The translations under genes were made by a program, and so were the position numbers. Positions 41,077-51,200 of a stretch of 64,000 nucleotides of DNA are shown here, one piece after another. This DNA is from Gari tellinella. Lineage: Eukaryota > Mollusca > Bivalvia > Cardiida > Psammobiidae. Below the pieces are notes generated by a model that saw only the letters and a program-made list of their open reading frames with translations, was not told where the DNA came from and did no database searches. The stretch is taken from contig OV277863.1 in assembly GCA_922989275.2 (NCBI GenBank), positions 48,652,999-48,716,998 on the forward strand, written 5' to 3'. Every line of letters starts with the position of its first letter. Positions within the stretch are counted from its first letter, which is position 1.

Positions 41077-41277
41077 CCCATTACTCATGCAATTGTAGCA
41101 TGGTTCTAGTTTTGAAGACAAATGACCACTTAAAGCAGGTTGATTGAAAGTAAAGCAGAACATTCGCTGCTATTTTCTTGAATATAGAATATGTTGCCTA
41201 TTCATGACTGCATAAAAAGATATATTTTCTTTAGTGGAGAATTTAAACAGGCATAAAAAGGCATATTTATGAGGAAA
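41077..41277 (+). mobile_element. TTAA-1 MITE, core reduced
   Basis: TTAA at 41073-41076. After AGTAAAGCAGAACATTC the second hairpin arm is missing; the right arm continues to AGGCATATTTATGAGG. Confidence 0.78.
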
Positions 41278-41304
41278 TATTTGTGACGCAGTCATCAGAG
41301 TAGA

Positions 41305-41643
41305 AGTTAAAGCAGGCACATTTTGCTTTACTTTCAACCTGCATTAACCCATTACCCCATAAAAATACGCCTTTTAACGCCTTTGACTTTTTATTACACT
41401 GAAGAAAATATTTCCACAATATACAGTCATGAATATGTAACATAAGAAATAGTTTCTATATTCTAGCAGATTGTAGCTTAAAGCAGGCTGAAAGTAAAGC
41501 AGAATGTGCCTTAAGGCACATTCTGCTATACTTTCAACCTGCTTTAAGTGGTCACTTCTCTTCAAAACTAGAAAAAGGCTATGGGGTAATGGGTTAAGTG
41601 GTTACCTGTTTTCAAAATAAAAAAAAGGCTATTTGGTAATGGG
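41305..41643 (-). mobile_element. TTAA-1 MITE interrupted by another TTAA-1
   Basis: Left remnant AGTTAAAGCAGGCACATTTT to CAACCTGCA; right remnant GTGGTTACCTGTTTTC to TTTGGTAATGGG before TTAA 41644-41647. The inserted copy sits at the arm TTAA. Confidence 0.83.
41348..41593 (-). mobile_element. TTAA-1 MITE nested in TTAA-1 arm
   Basis: TTAA at 41344-41347 and 41594-41597. Core GTGCCTTAAGGCAC; close to consensus throughout. Confidence 0.9.
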
Positions 41644-41720
41644 TTAATACTACTACTACTGCTACCACCTCTCTAAATTTTACTACTACTGCATCTATAA
41701 CTCCTCCCACTACTACCAGA

Positions 41721-41902
41721 GATCCAGATAAGTGTATTCAAAGAATTAAAATCTTTATTTCTACATTAAATCCTATGGTGTCACGACTCATTAGAATCGT
41801 CTCTTCGAGACGATTCTAATGAGTAGTAACACCATAGGATTTGGTGCCGAAATGAGTGATCAAATGTTAGATTTGTTCAGTTTGCTCCCTCTTATCTGGA
41901 GC
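41721..41902. mobile_element. Palindromic MITE, CTCCAGATAAG family, copy 3
   Basis: GATCCAGATAAG left and CTCCCTCTTATCTGGAGC right. The hairpin AATCCTATGGTGTCACGACT with loop GTCTCTTCGAGAC is almost perfect and nearly the same as the window-start copy. Confidence 0.88.
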
Positions 41903-41929
41903 CCTGAACTACTGTAACTTATACTTTAA

Positions 41930-42172
41930 CCCTTTCCCCCATAGAAGCGCCTTTTAGCGCATTCAGTTTATTCTTGCCCTGAAGAAAATAGTTCCAATTT
42001 ATACATTCATAAATATGTATAATACAAAATATTTTCTATATTCTAGCAGATGATAGCTTAAAGCAGGCTGAAAGTAATGCAGAATGCGCTTAAAGCGCAT
42101 TCTGCTTTACTTTCAACCTGCTTTAAGTGGACACCTATATTCAATACTAGAAACAGACTATGTGGGAAAGGG
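41930..42172 (-). mobile_element. TTAA-1 MITE, full length
   Basis: TTAA at 41926-41929 and 42173-42176. Subtype ends CCCTTTCCCCCATAGAAGCG. Core GCGCTTAAAGCGC. Confidence 0.9.
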
Positions 42173-42176
42173 TTAA

Positions 42177-42519
42177 ATAACTCATTATAATATTATGCTT
42201 CTACAGTACTTTGTATGTGCATTAACTGCCTGTCTGTAACCCATTCGGCAGCTTACAACACAACTCATACAAAGTTTATTTGATGGCTTGTACATATCTA
42301 TGGGGTGCTGTCTGCACACTTGCATAGAAATTCCAAACCTAAAATTTTGTTAAGGCATTCATGGCATAGATAATACACCATTTATATGGGTAGATGTGTA
42401 TGGAATATTTAATTGAGATTTTTCCTACTCAAAACCTATATTAATTTTGCGAGGATGAAATTCAACTTTGACCTACTTACTCATACATAATTGTATTCAA
42501 GTGCTAAATGGTTTTACAG
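42177..42519. other. No feature recognised
   Basis: Single-copy-looking AT-rich sequence without termini or frames. Confidence 0.45.
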
Positions 42520-42523
42520 TTAA

Positions 42524-42767
42524 ATCTTTGAACCCTAATCCCGCATTATGCGCATCCTTTTCAAACAGTGTAGATGTGAACAGTACACTTGTCCTATGCA
42601 AACAGTGAAGACCCAGACCAGAGGGCTCCAAAAGGAGCCCTCTGATCAGGGTCTTGACTGTTTGGCATAATGCCAAACATTGACAAAATCAACCCTTAGA
42701 AGTCAGAAATGGACTAAACTAAAACGGAAACTGGAATTGTCCACTTAAAGTTTCAGGGAGGAAAGAG
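42524..42767 (-). mobile_element. TTAA-2 MITE, full length
   Basis: TTAA at 42520-42523 and 42768-42771. Ends ATCTTTGAACCCTAATCCCG and TTCAGGGAGGAAAGAG. Core GGGCTCCAAAAGGAGCCC. Confidence 0.9.
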
Positions 42768-42835
42768 TTAAACCTTTGTTTGGCAATCACTCAAAACAAG
42801 CCAAACGTTTTAAGCCTTCAATTTATTCCTCCAGT

Positions 42836-43027
42836 AACCCTTTACTCCATTGCCTGCTTCTAGCTCTGAAGACTCAAATGACAACTTGAAGCAGGTGGAA
42901 AGTAAAGCAAAATGCAGCTTAAGGCCCATTCTGCTTTACTTTCAGCTTGCTTTAAGTTACCTTCTCCTAGGATACAGAAACTATTTCTTATGGAACTATT
43001 TTCTTCTATGGAAAAATTAATTAAATG
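42836..43027 (+). mobile_element. TTAA-1 MITE, right end lost to TTAA-2
   Basis: Starts AACCCTTTACTCCATTGCC, core GCAGCTTAAGGCCC, reaches AAATTAATTAAATGTGT and then abuts TTAA-2 at 43030. A sliver of a reverse-oriented TTAA-1 left arm (42808-42834) precedes it. Confidence 0.75.
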
Positions 43028-43029
43028 TG

Positions 43030-43245
43030 TGGCGTCCTTTGCAAACAGTGTATATGTGAATAGTACACTTGTCCTATGCAAACAGTGAAGACCCAGATCA
43101 GAGGGCTCCTAGGAGCCCTCTGATCAGGGTCTTCACTGTTTGTCATAATGCCAAACATTGACAAAAACAACCCTCAAAAGTCAGAAATGGACTAGACTTA
43201 AATGGAGACTGGAATTGTCCATTTTAAGTTTCAGGGAGGAAAGAG
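43030..43245 (-). mobile_element. TTAA-2 MITE, left terminus missing
   Basis: Begins in the arm GGCGTCCTTTGCAAACAGTG and ends TTCAGGGAGGAAAGAG before TTAA 43246-43249. Core GGGCTCCTAGGAGCCC is a perfect short palindrome. Confidence 0.85.
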
Positions 43246-43249
43246 TTAA

Positions 43250-43295
43250 GTAGTCAACTGTCTTCAAAACTAGAAACGGACAATGGGGTAAAGGC
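43250..43295 (-). mobile_element. TTAA-1 right-end fragment
   Basis: GTAGTCAACTGTCTTC and GAAACGGACAATGGGGTAAA continue from the TTAA, so the TTAA-2 to the left had inserted in the arm TTAA of a TTAA-1 copy. Confidence 0.7.
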
Positions 43296-43299
43296 AAGG

Positions 43300-43608
43300 T
43301 AATTCGGATTACGTCAAATCAATAAATCAGTGACGTCATCGTACGGGAAACTGTTTCGAAAATGTGTTCGATATGAACTTGGGGCTCAACACGGGGTAAA
43401 TCATGTACTTTCGCTTTCACAATTGTCGAACAATTTCGTTTAAAAAGCATAAATAAATAGAATAATTGTATTTTTTCAGTATAAGATCGAATTTCGTGAA
43501 CATCAAACTGTTATATTTTCACTCGTGGCTTCGCCACTCGTGAAAATATAACGTCTGATGTTCACTCAATGGATTAAATTTCTATCTTATACTGAAAAAA
43601 ACAATTAT
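43300..43608. mobile_element. Long-hairpin element, CACTCGTGAAAATATAAC family, copy 1
   Basis: Inverted repeat from 43462 to 43608: AATTGTATTTTTTCAGTATA and its inverse at the right, then GTGAACATCA, and a near-perfect central stem TTATATTTTCACTCGTGGC/GCCACTCGTGAAAATATAA. A left extension GACGTCATCGTACGGG and CTTGGGGCTCAACACGGGG recurs inverted in the 57045 copy. Confidence 0.75.
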
Positions 43609-43725
43609 CCTCTATATAAAAAATATTTCCTATTGTTTATAACAATGACTGCAAAAAATGGATTTATTTGCTTCAGTAGAGAAATAAATTCAAGGTTTAA
43701 AAAGGCATATTTATGGGGTAATGGG
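43609..43725 (+). mobile_element. TTAA-1 right half
   Basis: AAAATATTTCCTATTGTTTA to TTTATGGGGTAATGGG before TTAA 43726-43729; the left half is replaced by the long-hairpin element. Confidence 0.78.
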
Positions 43726-43906
43726 TTAAATGATTTCACTACTAAGGATAATAACATATATATTAATACTGACAATTTTACATTGTGTGAGTTTGGATCC
43801 AGATGAAATGTCAGAATTACAGCAGCTCTGCATCAAGATCAAAAGATTTCCACAGTAATATAGGGAAGTAAAATTCACTTTTAGATTTTATTCCCAGTGA
43901 TTAAAA

Positions 43907-44093
43907 CATTCAACCCTAGTGACAAGTATACTCATCATTTACAAACAGTGTACCTGTTAGGATTACACTTGTCTCATGAGACAGGAATTACACTGTCATT
44001 TTGAAATACATTGTTAAAATAAATAGTCTAAAATGGACTAGACTTATTTTGAAATTGGAATTGTCCATTAAAAGTTTCAGGGATGAATGAGTT
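43907..44093 (-). mobile_element. TTAA-3 MITE, core deleted
   Basis: ACATTCAACCCTAGTGACAAG left and AGTTTCAGGGATGAATGAG right; the CCTGATCAGAGGGC hairpin is missing. Confidence 0.72.
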
Positions 44094-44151
44094 AAACCCT
44101 TTAAACACATCACCTATATCCAACTGTATTTAAGCTAAGTGGCTGCTTAAA

Positions 44152-44378
44152 CCTTTACCCCTGCCCTGTTTCTAATATAGTAGTGGAAACCACTTCAAAA
44201 GTAAAGCAAATGCACCTAAAGCATATTCTGCTTACGTTCAGTCTTCTTTGTTTATATAGTTACCATTTGCTAGGATTTAGAAACTTAGTTACAATGTATT
44301 TCTTTTGATACATGTTCATATTGCTGCATAAATTGGAACTATTTTCTTCATCGGGCAAACAATTCAAAAGGTTTAGGC
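44152..44378 (+). mobile_element. TTAA-1 MITE, strongly diverged
   Basis: CCTTTACCCCTGCCCTGTTT left, AAGTAAAGCAAATGCACC in the core, TAAATTGGAACTATTTTCTTC right. Confidence 0.68.
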
Positions 44379-44390
44379 TGAACTATATTT

Positions 44391-44616
44391 TAATACATTG
44401 CTCCATAAATATGCCTTTTAATACTTTCAATTTATTCCTTTTCTTGAGAAAATAGTGCCAATTTATACAGTCATGAATATACACTATAACATATTTCCTA
44501 TATTCTAGCAAAGGGTATCTTCAAGCAGACAGAAAATAAAGCAGAATGCACATAAAGGAGCTTTCTGGTTTACTTTCAGGCTGCTTTAAGCAACTATCTG
44601 TATTCAAAACTAGAAC
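44391..44616 (-). mobile_element. TTAA-1/TA-2 chimera-like MITE
   Basis: Left arm is TTAA-1 (TTGCTCCATAAATATGCC, CAATTTATACAGTCATGAAT), but the core contains GGAGCTTTCTGGTTTAC and ends TTTAAGCAACTATCTG, TA-2-like. Confidence 0.65.
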
Positions 44617-44707
44617 GTTTCATAAATGTTTGACTGTTTTATGACTGAAGTATTGACAGCATTGTGCCCCTCTAATTGAATGAAGCTAATGGCATGCTGT
44701 GTTTTAA

Positions 44708-44952
44708 CCATTTCCCCTCATAGAAGCACCTTTTAGCACATTAAATTTATTCCTCCACTGTAGAAAATAGTTTCAATTTATACGGTCATAAACATGTACC
44801 AAAAGAAACATTTTCTATATCATATCAGATGGTATCTTAAAGCAGGTTGGAAGTAAAGCAGAATGTGCCTTAAGGCACATTCTGCTTTACTTTCAACCTG
44901 CTTCTAGTGCTCACCAGTCTTCAAAACTAGAAACAGATTATGGTGTAAATGG
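44708..44952 (-). mobile_element. TTAA-1 MITE, full length
   Basis: TTAA at 44704-44707 and 44953-44956. Perfect core GTGCCTTAAGGCAC. Confidence 0.88.
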
Positions 44953-45054
44953 TTAATTCTTTACATGCTAACAATAAAATTGTGATGAATGTTGCAAACA
45001 CTTTTGACCGTGATGAGGTATAATATAAAACATGGTTTACCCTCTTTGGAATCT

Positions 45055-45298
45055 GTAACTCATTCAGCCCTAAGCAACAAATAATCAAATATACACATCA
45101 AGTATAAACAGTTAAATTATGATGAGTACACTTGTCCGCAAAGGGTGTATAAACTCAAATCAGAGCTAGGGCTCCCAGGGTGTGCACTCCTTGTAATTTT
45201 CAATATATAACAATAAACACCCCAAATAGTCAAAAATGGACTAGAATTAATTGGAAACTGGAATTGTCCATTTGAAGTTTCAGGGTTGTAGTATAAGT
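45055..45298 (-). mobile_element. TTAA-3 MITE, diverged
   Basis: AACTCATTCAGCCCTAAGC left and GTCCATTTGAAGTTTCAGGG right; AAAAATGGACTAGAATTAAT in the arm. Core reduced to AGCTAGGGCTCCC. Confidence 0.7.
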
Positions 45299-45574
45299 TA
45301 ATTGACAACTCTGTCCATCAATAAAATCCTCATAATCTGTCAAACAGGACTCTCTCGTACCTACAAGGGCTATGGTTACTAATCGATCAGGGAACAATAA
45401 GCCTCATTCACAGACTTGCTGGGTACCTGTCGTAAAACCTGGGTAATACAATCAATTTGTTCATGTTACACTGCAAGATGTAACACTAACTGACTTGGGG
45501 TCTGGTTTCATTGGTGTATATTAACAGAGAGAGAAAGTGTTATATAAAACACTTTTATTACCTTTCCTAACCTG
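45299..45574. other. No feature recognised
   Basis: Less AT-rich than the neighbourhood (for example CTCTCTCGTACCTACAAGGG) but no family or frame identified. Confidence 0.4.
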
Positions 45575-45780
45575 TTACTCCATAGATACACATTCTTATG
45601 CTTTTTAAAGCAGGTTGAAAGTAAAGCAGGATGTGCCTGAAGGCACATTCTGCTTTACCTTCAGCCTGCTTTAAGCAACCACCTGCTAGAATACAGAACA
45701 TATTTCGTATGCTACATATTCATAATTGTTTAATGTGGAAAAGTTTTCTTCAGTAGAATAATAAATTAAAGGCATGGGTT
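45575..45780 (+). mobile_element. TTAA-1 MITE, rearranged
   Basis: Left end CTGTTACTCCATAGATACAC belongs to the other side of the family; it joins directly to AAAGCAGGTTGAAAGTAAAG. Core GTGCCTGAAGGCAC. Confidence 0.75.
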
Positions 45781-45979
45781 TAAAATGACCATTTGTGTTG
45801 ATTGGCTGTAGAACATTATTCATTCATTCTTTGATTGTCACCAGATAAAGTCAAGAATAAGTTTTATTACTTCCAGACCTGTTTGGTTTCCTTTTATTTT
45901 CCATTATGATTCTGTGAAACAGCCATAAGAATGAAAAAAGTGGAAAAGTCCATATGAAAACATTAATATGAGGAGTTAA

Positions 45980-46397
45980 CCCATTACAACATAAACACAC
46001 CCTTTAACGACTTTAATTTATTCTTCCACTAAAGAAAACATTTCTAATTTATGCAAATAGGAGAATGCATCATAAGATGTATTTTCTATAACCTAGCAGA
46101 TGATATCTAAAAGCAGTTTCAGCCTGCTTTAACCCTTTACCTCATAGCCTGCTTATGGTTTAAATTTGGATACAGGTGACTACTTAAAGCAGGTTGAAAG
46201 TAAAGCAGAATGTGCCTTGAGCATGCTTTAAGCTAAATTCTGCTAGGCTATGAAAAAAATTTGTAATGGTAATTGTTCATGAGGGTATAAACTGGAACTA
46301 TTTTCTTCAGCGGCGGAATAAATTGAATACGCTAAAAGTCGCTTATATGGGGGAAAGGGTTAAGAGGTCACCTGTCCTCAAAATTAGAAAAAGGTTG
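45980..46397 (-). mobile_element. TTAA-1 MITE interrupted by another TTAA-1
   Basis: TTAA at 45976-45979. Left part ends CAGTTTCAGCCTGC at the arm TTAA; after the inner copy it resumes GAGGTCACCTGTCCTC and ends ATTAGAAAAAGGTTG. Confidence 0.83.
46133..46359 (+). mobile_element. TTAA-1 MITE nested in TTAA-1 arm
   Basis: TTAA at 46129-46132 and 46360-46363. One hairpin arm is deleted after GTGCCTTGAG. Right end is the AAGTCGCTTATATGGGGGAA subtype. Confidence 0.87.
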
Positions 46398-46451
46398 TCC
46401 CATGAATTTAATTCAATGTTGCTCAAAGCATTATATTGTACAAAAGGTATA

Positions 46452-46645
46452 CAGTCGAACTTCGGTATCTCGAATTCGGTTAAGTCAAACATACCCGTAT
46501 TTCAAAGTTAAAACGCGGTTAAGCCGCGTTTTAACTTTGAAACACGGGTATGTTCACCTAAACCAAGCTTGAAATAAGGCAAATTCAAGTTTTGAAATAT
46601 CGGATATTTCAAGTTATCCGAGTTCGAGATATCGAAGTTCAACCG
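46452..46645 (+). mobile_element. TA-3 MITE, copy 2
   Basis: TA at 46450-46451 and 46646-46647. Ends CAGTCGAACTTCGGTATCTC and GATATCGAAGTTCAACCG. Hairpin TTTCAAAGTTAAAACGCGG / CCGCGTTTTAACTTTGAAA. Confidence 0.87.
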
Positions 46646-46714
46646 TACTGTCTCAGAGCTTTGGATCAATTTCACTTTCCCAAGGTTATGTCAACCATTT
46701 AATTAGAAATGCAT

Positions 46715-46963
46715 TAGAGCGCACATCTCTATTACAACCACCCAATGAGGTTATTTTTTGGTGTTTAAAGGCAGATGGCTGCTTGAAGCAAGTTCCAAAT
46801 AAAGCAGGAAGCTCCTGAAGGAGTTTATACCTGCTTTAATAAAGCAAGTATAAACTCCTTCAGGAGATTTCTGCTTTACTCTCATCTTGCTTTAAGCTGT
46901 CGGCTTTCTTTAATACAACTAGTCCTCTGTCTAGGGGTCAATAATAGAGAGGTTCTAAAAGAG
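46715..46963 (+). mobile_element. TA-2 MITE with internal duplication
   Basis: Ends CATCTCTATTACAACCACC and AATAGAGAGGTTCTA. GTATAAACTCCTTCAGGAG and CTCCTGAAGGAGTTTATAC form an extra inverted repeat in the core around CTGCTTTAATAAAGCA. Confidence 0.72.
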
Positions 46964-47255
46964 TTGTGGAAGACTTGAAACCTTGAACGACTGCACATGA
47001 TTATAAACACCATTTTTAACTTTCAGTTATATATATTGATCTTGTTTGTACAACTGGTGTCAAAATTAGTGTGAACATATTTTATCAAATTTAGAAGTTT
47101 AGTTTATATATCATTTGAAGTGAAGAAACATTATGAATGTCAAACAGTTTGGATTCAGATCAAATGCCAAGTTCCTTTGCAAAGTTTGCATCTGATCTGT
47201 AACTAAACTGTGTTTTAGATTTCAGTTAAAGTTACTCTTGGCAGGCAAAGGATTA

Positions 47256-47805
47256 GGAGATTGCATATTTTAAATTGTGAAAACGGGATACCACTTGAAG
47301 TTGGTTGAAAATAAAGGCAGAATGCGCTTTAATGCGCATTCTGCTTTACTTTCGGCCAGCTTTAAGCTCCAATAACTGTACAAACTTTGACTTATATACT
47401 ATGGAAAAGTCATTCTATTTTGATGTGTTGATCGCGACTTAAGGCGCTTTCTGCTTTACTTTCAGCCAGCGTTAAGCAAAAATTCACTTTATTAATTCTG
47501 ATTTATATACATAGAATGGTAAATATATAGTAGTATGTTTATAGGTTTGAAGACAGGTTACCACTTGAAGTGGGTTGAAAGTAGAGGTAGAATGCTCCTT
47601 AAAGTGCATTCTGCTTTACTTTCAGCCAGCTTTAAGCTTCATCACTGTTATAAACTTGATTTATATATTATGATATGGTTTCTATATCCTAGCCGGTTCC
47701 CGGTTTCGAAATCAGGTCAAAACTTGAAGTGGGTGAAAGTAAAATCAGAGTGCGCCTTAAGGTGCACTCTGCTTTACTTTCAGCCAACTCTAAGCTTCAG
47801 ACAAA
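47256..47805 (+). repeat. Tandem cluster of TTAA-1-related hairpins
   Basis: Four successive units each carry ACTTGAAGTKGGTTGAAA (or only the right arm), a GCCTTAARG-type centre, GCATTCTGCTTTACTTTC and GCCAGCTTTAAGCT, spaced 110-160 bp. This is a distinct subfamily that has amplified in tandem; TTAA ends are absent. Confidence 0.75.
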
Positions 47806-47819
47806 TATAGCGTAACTCG

Positions 47820-47972
47820 AGCGTATAATTTTGACATGAATTTATAACGGACATGTTTGATTTGCAACTCTGTACTAATGTGTTTGCAACTTATTGTATT
47901 GATGTATTGTGGGCCGGTGGCCTTTATTTACAATAAAATATCTTGTATCTTGTATCTTGTATCTTGTATATG
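47820..47972 (+). mobile_element. Probable non-LTR retroelement 3' tail
   Basis: GTGGGCCGGTGGCC, then TTTACAATAAAATATCTTG with four to five repeats of TATCTTG. A polyadenylation-like AATAAA directly followed by a 7-bp microsatellite resembles the 3' ends of CR1/L2-type elements. No coding sequence remains. Confidence 0.5.
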
Positions 47973-48104
47973 GCAATTTGTGACACCTAATGACGGTGCT
48001 CTTTTCATGTTGTTGAAGATAATTTAAAATTGATTTTGTATACAGCTAGACTTTTGGTCAGATGCCATTCAAGGAAGAGCTAAAACGATATATGAATGCT
48101 TTAA

Positions 48105-48344
48105 CTCATTCACCCCTGAAACTTTTAATGGACAATTCCAATTTCAAAATATGTCTAGTCCATTATTGACTATCTAGGGGTGATTTACACAATATATTTG
48201 AAACTGACAAACAGTGTAGACCTGTTCAAAGGGCTCCTTAAGAAGCCCTCTTATCAGGGTCTACACTGTTTGCATAGGACAAGTGTAATCTTCAGGTACA
48301 CTGTTTGTAAATGATGACTATACTCGTCGCTAGGGTTGAATGTG
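48105..48344 (+). mobile_element. TTAA-3 MITE, full length
   Basis: TTAA at 48101-48104 and 48345-48348. Ends CTCATTCACCCCTGAAAC and CTAGGGTTGAATGTG. Core GGGCTCCTTAAGAAGCCC. Shares its right TTAA with TTAA-5. Confidence 0.88.
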
Positions 48345-48348
48345 TTAA

Positions 48349-48590
48349 CTCTCTCAACACTAAGTTACCGGTGTCTACTCTTTTGGGGGTTAGATTCCTT
48401 TGTAGATCATTTTAGTTACCAAAACATGAACCAGTCTACTTGGAATTCTGGTTAGTTTAATAAATACTGGTCAAATTAGCAAATAGTGTAGACCCAGATC
48501 AGAGGGCTCTTGTAGGAGCCATCTGATCTGGGTCTACACTGTTTGCAAATATAATGAGTATAGCTTAAACAGGTCCATGGAGTTGAAAGA
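48349..48590 (+). mobile_element. TTAA-5 MITE, copy 2
   Basis: Starts CTCTCTCAACACTAAG at the shared TTAA; core CAGATCAGAGGGCTCTTGTA / GATCTGGGTCTACACTG; ends CATGGAGTTGAAAGAG with mutated right site. Confidence 0.83.
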
Positions 48591-48653
48591 GTTTATATTG
48601 TGGTTGTGACAATTTTTATTTTTCTCTTTTATATTTAAATAAAACAATCTTAA

Positions 48654-48904
48654 ACCCATTACGCAATTTTAGCCTGTTTCTAGCTTTGAAGATAGATGAT
48701 CACTTAAAGCAGATTGAAGGTAAAGCAGAATGTATCTTTAGACACATTCTGCTTTATTTTCAGCCTGCTTTAAGCTACCATCTGCAAGGATATCAGAATT
48801 TTTTGTTTGCTGTGGGGTATATTCATAAATGTATAGAAAGGAACTAATTTCTTCAGTGGAGGAATATATGAAAGGCATAAAAAAGCATATTTATGAGGTA
48901 ATGG
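48654..48904 (+). mobile_element. TTAA-1 MITE, full length
   Basis: TTAA at 48650-48653 and 48905-48908. Core GTATCTTTAGACAC. Confidence 0.87.
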
Positions 48905-49119
48905 GTTAAGTGAGCTTTAAAGGCTTGATTCTGTGAGAAAATTGGAAAGGTTTAACATAGTTTATAGGTAACCATTATATTAGACTACTCCTACTAGGTA
49001 CATTCTGACATTCATTATTGGGTCCTCGATCAGATCCATAAAATCAACAGTGTCTATTCATTACTAGAGTCAAACACCAGGGCTTTAACTGATCAATGAT
49101 CAGTCAACACCATTTTAAT

Positions 49120-49375
49120 CCTTTGTCATGCTGAATATTCTTATACCTGTAAAACTCCAATGACCATATTTCATCCAAACTATTACATTAACTCATAAAG
49201 TAAAGAAAGTTTTCCTAGGAACGCTTTCAAACCTGGCATGTTATATAGATGACAAGAAACACTGCAGATCCTGATCAGACTGTTCCTTCAGGAGCTGTCT
49301 GATCTGGGTCTACATCATTTTCAAAAAGCAGTAATTTAGTATACACTTATTGCAGAAGGGTCCTAAATTTCCTTG
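49120..49375 (+). mobile_element. TTAA-7 MITE
   Basis: TTGTCATGCTGAATATTCTT left, ACTATTACATTAACTCATAA arm, core CTGATCAGACTGTTCC with GGAGCTGTCTGATCTGGG, right ACACTTATTGCAGAAGGG. Confidence 0.68.
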
Positions 49376-49489
49376 CCTAGTGCAAATTAACCTAATTAAA
49401 CAGTTTAGATCTATATCAGTCATCATATATTGCTATAAACTTGGTATTTGATCACAATCAAAATTGTTGAAAGTTCCTGGTTAAAACCT

Positions 49490-49690
49490 CCATTTTACGA
49501 TCACTAAAATATGGCTTATACATTGTGTGAAAAACAAATGATAGCTTAAAGCAAGGTGAAAGTAAAACAGAAAAAGCTCATAAAGGAGCTTTATGTTTTA
49601 ATTTCAACTTGCTTTAAGCAGTCACATACCTTAAGCACAAAATAATTTACTTAATCTAGTTGTCATTTTAGAGAGGTCTTACTGTATATT
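49490..49690 (+). mobile_element. TA-2 MITE
   Basis: Right end TTAGAGAGGTCTTACTGTA. Hairpin TAGCTTAAAGCAAGGTGAAA / TTTCAACTTGCTTTAAGCA around GCTCATAAAGGAGC. Left end AAAACCTCCATTTTACGATC diverged. Confidence 0.72.
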
Positions 49691-49753
49691 GAAAAAAAAG
49701 GAGTAATTAATAAAATGTACACTGCAGGTTTTTCAGCCGATAACATAACAGTC

Positions 49754-50003
49754 AACCCTTTACCCCATAGCCGCTTTATAGTTTTGAAGAAAGGTAATCA
49801 CTTAAAGCAGGTTGAAAATAAAGCAGAATGTGCCTTCAGGCACATTCTGCTTTACTTTCAGCCTGCTTTAAGATTCCATTTTCTAGGATACAGAAACTAT
49901 TTCTTATGGTGCAATTACTCATGGCTTTATAAAATGGAGCTTTTTTCTATAGAAGAAGAATAAATTAAAGGTGTAAAAAGTCGTATTTATGGGGTTAAAG
50001 GGT
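49754..50003 (+). mobile_element. TTAA-1 MITE, full length
   Basis: CCCTTTACCCCATAGCCGC left, core GTGCCTTCAGGCAC, right GTATTTATGGGG. Target sites mutated on both sides. Confidence 0.86.
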
Positions 50004-50049
50004 GGAAAGAAGTATTTTGGATTGATCATTCCCTGTTGGAGATATAGAG

Positions 50050-50188
50050 AATAATATGTCATTGCATGAGATAGGACTTGTTTATTCTGCAAGAGGAGTA
50101 ATCATTGACCACGAGGCTTGCCGAGTGGTCAGTGATTTCTCCTCGAGCAGAATAAACAAGTCCTATCTCATGCAATGACATATTATTC
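50050..50188. repeat. Long perfect-looking hairpin
   Basis: AATAATATGTCATTGCATGA, GATAGGACTTGTTTATTCTG and ACCACGAGGCTTGCCGAGTG are mirrored to the right; the two 60-bp arms are nearly identical. Its loop motif resembles the CTCGTGGCTTCGCCACTCG loop of the 43300 and 57045 elements. Confidence 0.78.
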
Positions 50189-50203
50189 GATTTATCCCGT
50201 CAT

Positions 50204-50985
50204 TGAATGATTCTGGCCATTCAAATGTACAATAATACTTAATTTGAACAGTTTTATGTAATTTCTGACATACAAAAAAATAATAACCGCTCCCAGCCGA
50301 ATTGCGCTTAGTTATACTTACACAACAGAAAAAAATGACCACAACAAAACGCTTAGAGTGACAAACAGGAAAAGTGAGTCGATTCAAATTTGACAAGTTA
50401 TACATTTTAACTCAAATGAGCTATACTTTACGCTTCAACTCAGAAGTTAAAATTGCCAAAAATAACGACTGGAAATCGTCATCAGTTTTCTCGTTACTCG
50501 TCAATGTCGTTTATTGTTTTGGAACAGTTTAGAACTTTTTTTACCACTTAGATTCAAACTCTACATCCAATGCAATGATTATGTTGAAATTTGCTACTAA
50601 AGCTGGCACTCTGGTTTGTTTATTAGCCTACCTAAAGTTTCCTTCAACGTGTTGCTCTACTACTGTACACAGTGCATGTATTGCTTTAGCCACAGGTATT
50701 TGAGACATAGATCTAGATCTATTGAAAAACTAGACTTCTATTACCATATATATAAAGACAATGTATAAAACGGGGATCCAACAGGTAGTCTAAACTATCA
50801 ACTTAATCTGATGCTAAAATAGACTAGATCACCGGTATTCTCTTGTGGTGCCCTCGGAATATGAGGTCAAGTACCTGTGGCTTTACTTTAGCAGAAGTAG
50901 GCTTAAAATAGAATCAAAGACGATTGTAGAATGGTTCCTAATTTTTAAGCGTAGGTCCATATGAGAATAGAAATATTATGTATGG
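50204..50985. other. No feature recognised
   Basis: Largely single-copy-looking. May include the body of the element whose hairpin is at 50050-50188 (GACGTCAC-like motifs appear near 51105). Confidence 0.4.
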
Positions 50986-51119
50986 ATATGTAGATTTATT
51001 TGTGAACTTGTTTTTAAAAAAACAATGTTTATTCTGGTTAGTTTTTATCTAAATTATTATTTTTTTAAAAAACGCGTCAATATACAAACTTTATATAACT
51101 TAAATCGACGTCACGTTGT

Positions 51120-51200
51120 ATGTGCTTCTATGGCCCAGCAGTAAGCATCGACGTCTCCCATCATGGCAATCCGCGTTCAAAACCCATTTGATCCAAACTT
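51120..51200 (+). ncRNA. tRNA-like segment, weak
   Basis: CTATGGCCCAGCAGTAAGC resembles an A box and CCGCGTTCAAAACCC a mutated B box about 45 bp later, with a run of nine T after it. Similar arrangement to 38612-38700. Probably a tRNA-derived relic. Confidence 0.3.

Noticed and set aside
41648..41720. TAC-rich trinucleotide tract
   Set aside because: Short and interrupted; ordinary microsatellite noise.
45340..45450. rRNA-like fragment (ACTCTCTCGTACC region)
   Set aside because: No run of bases could be matched to conserved 18S, 28S or mitochondrial rRNA segments.
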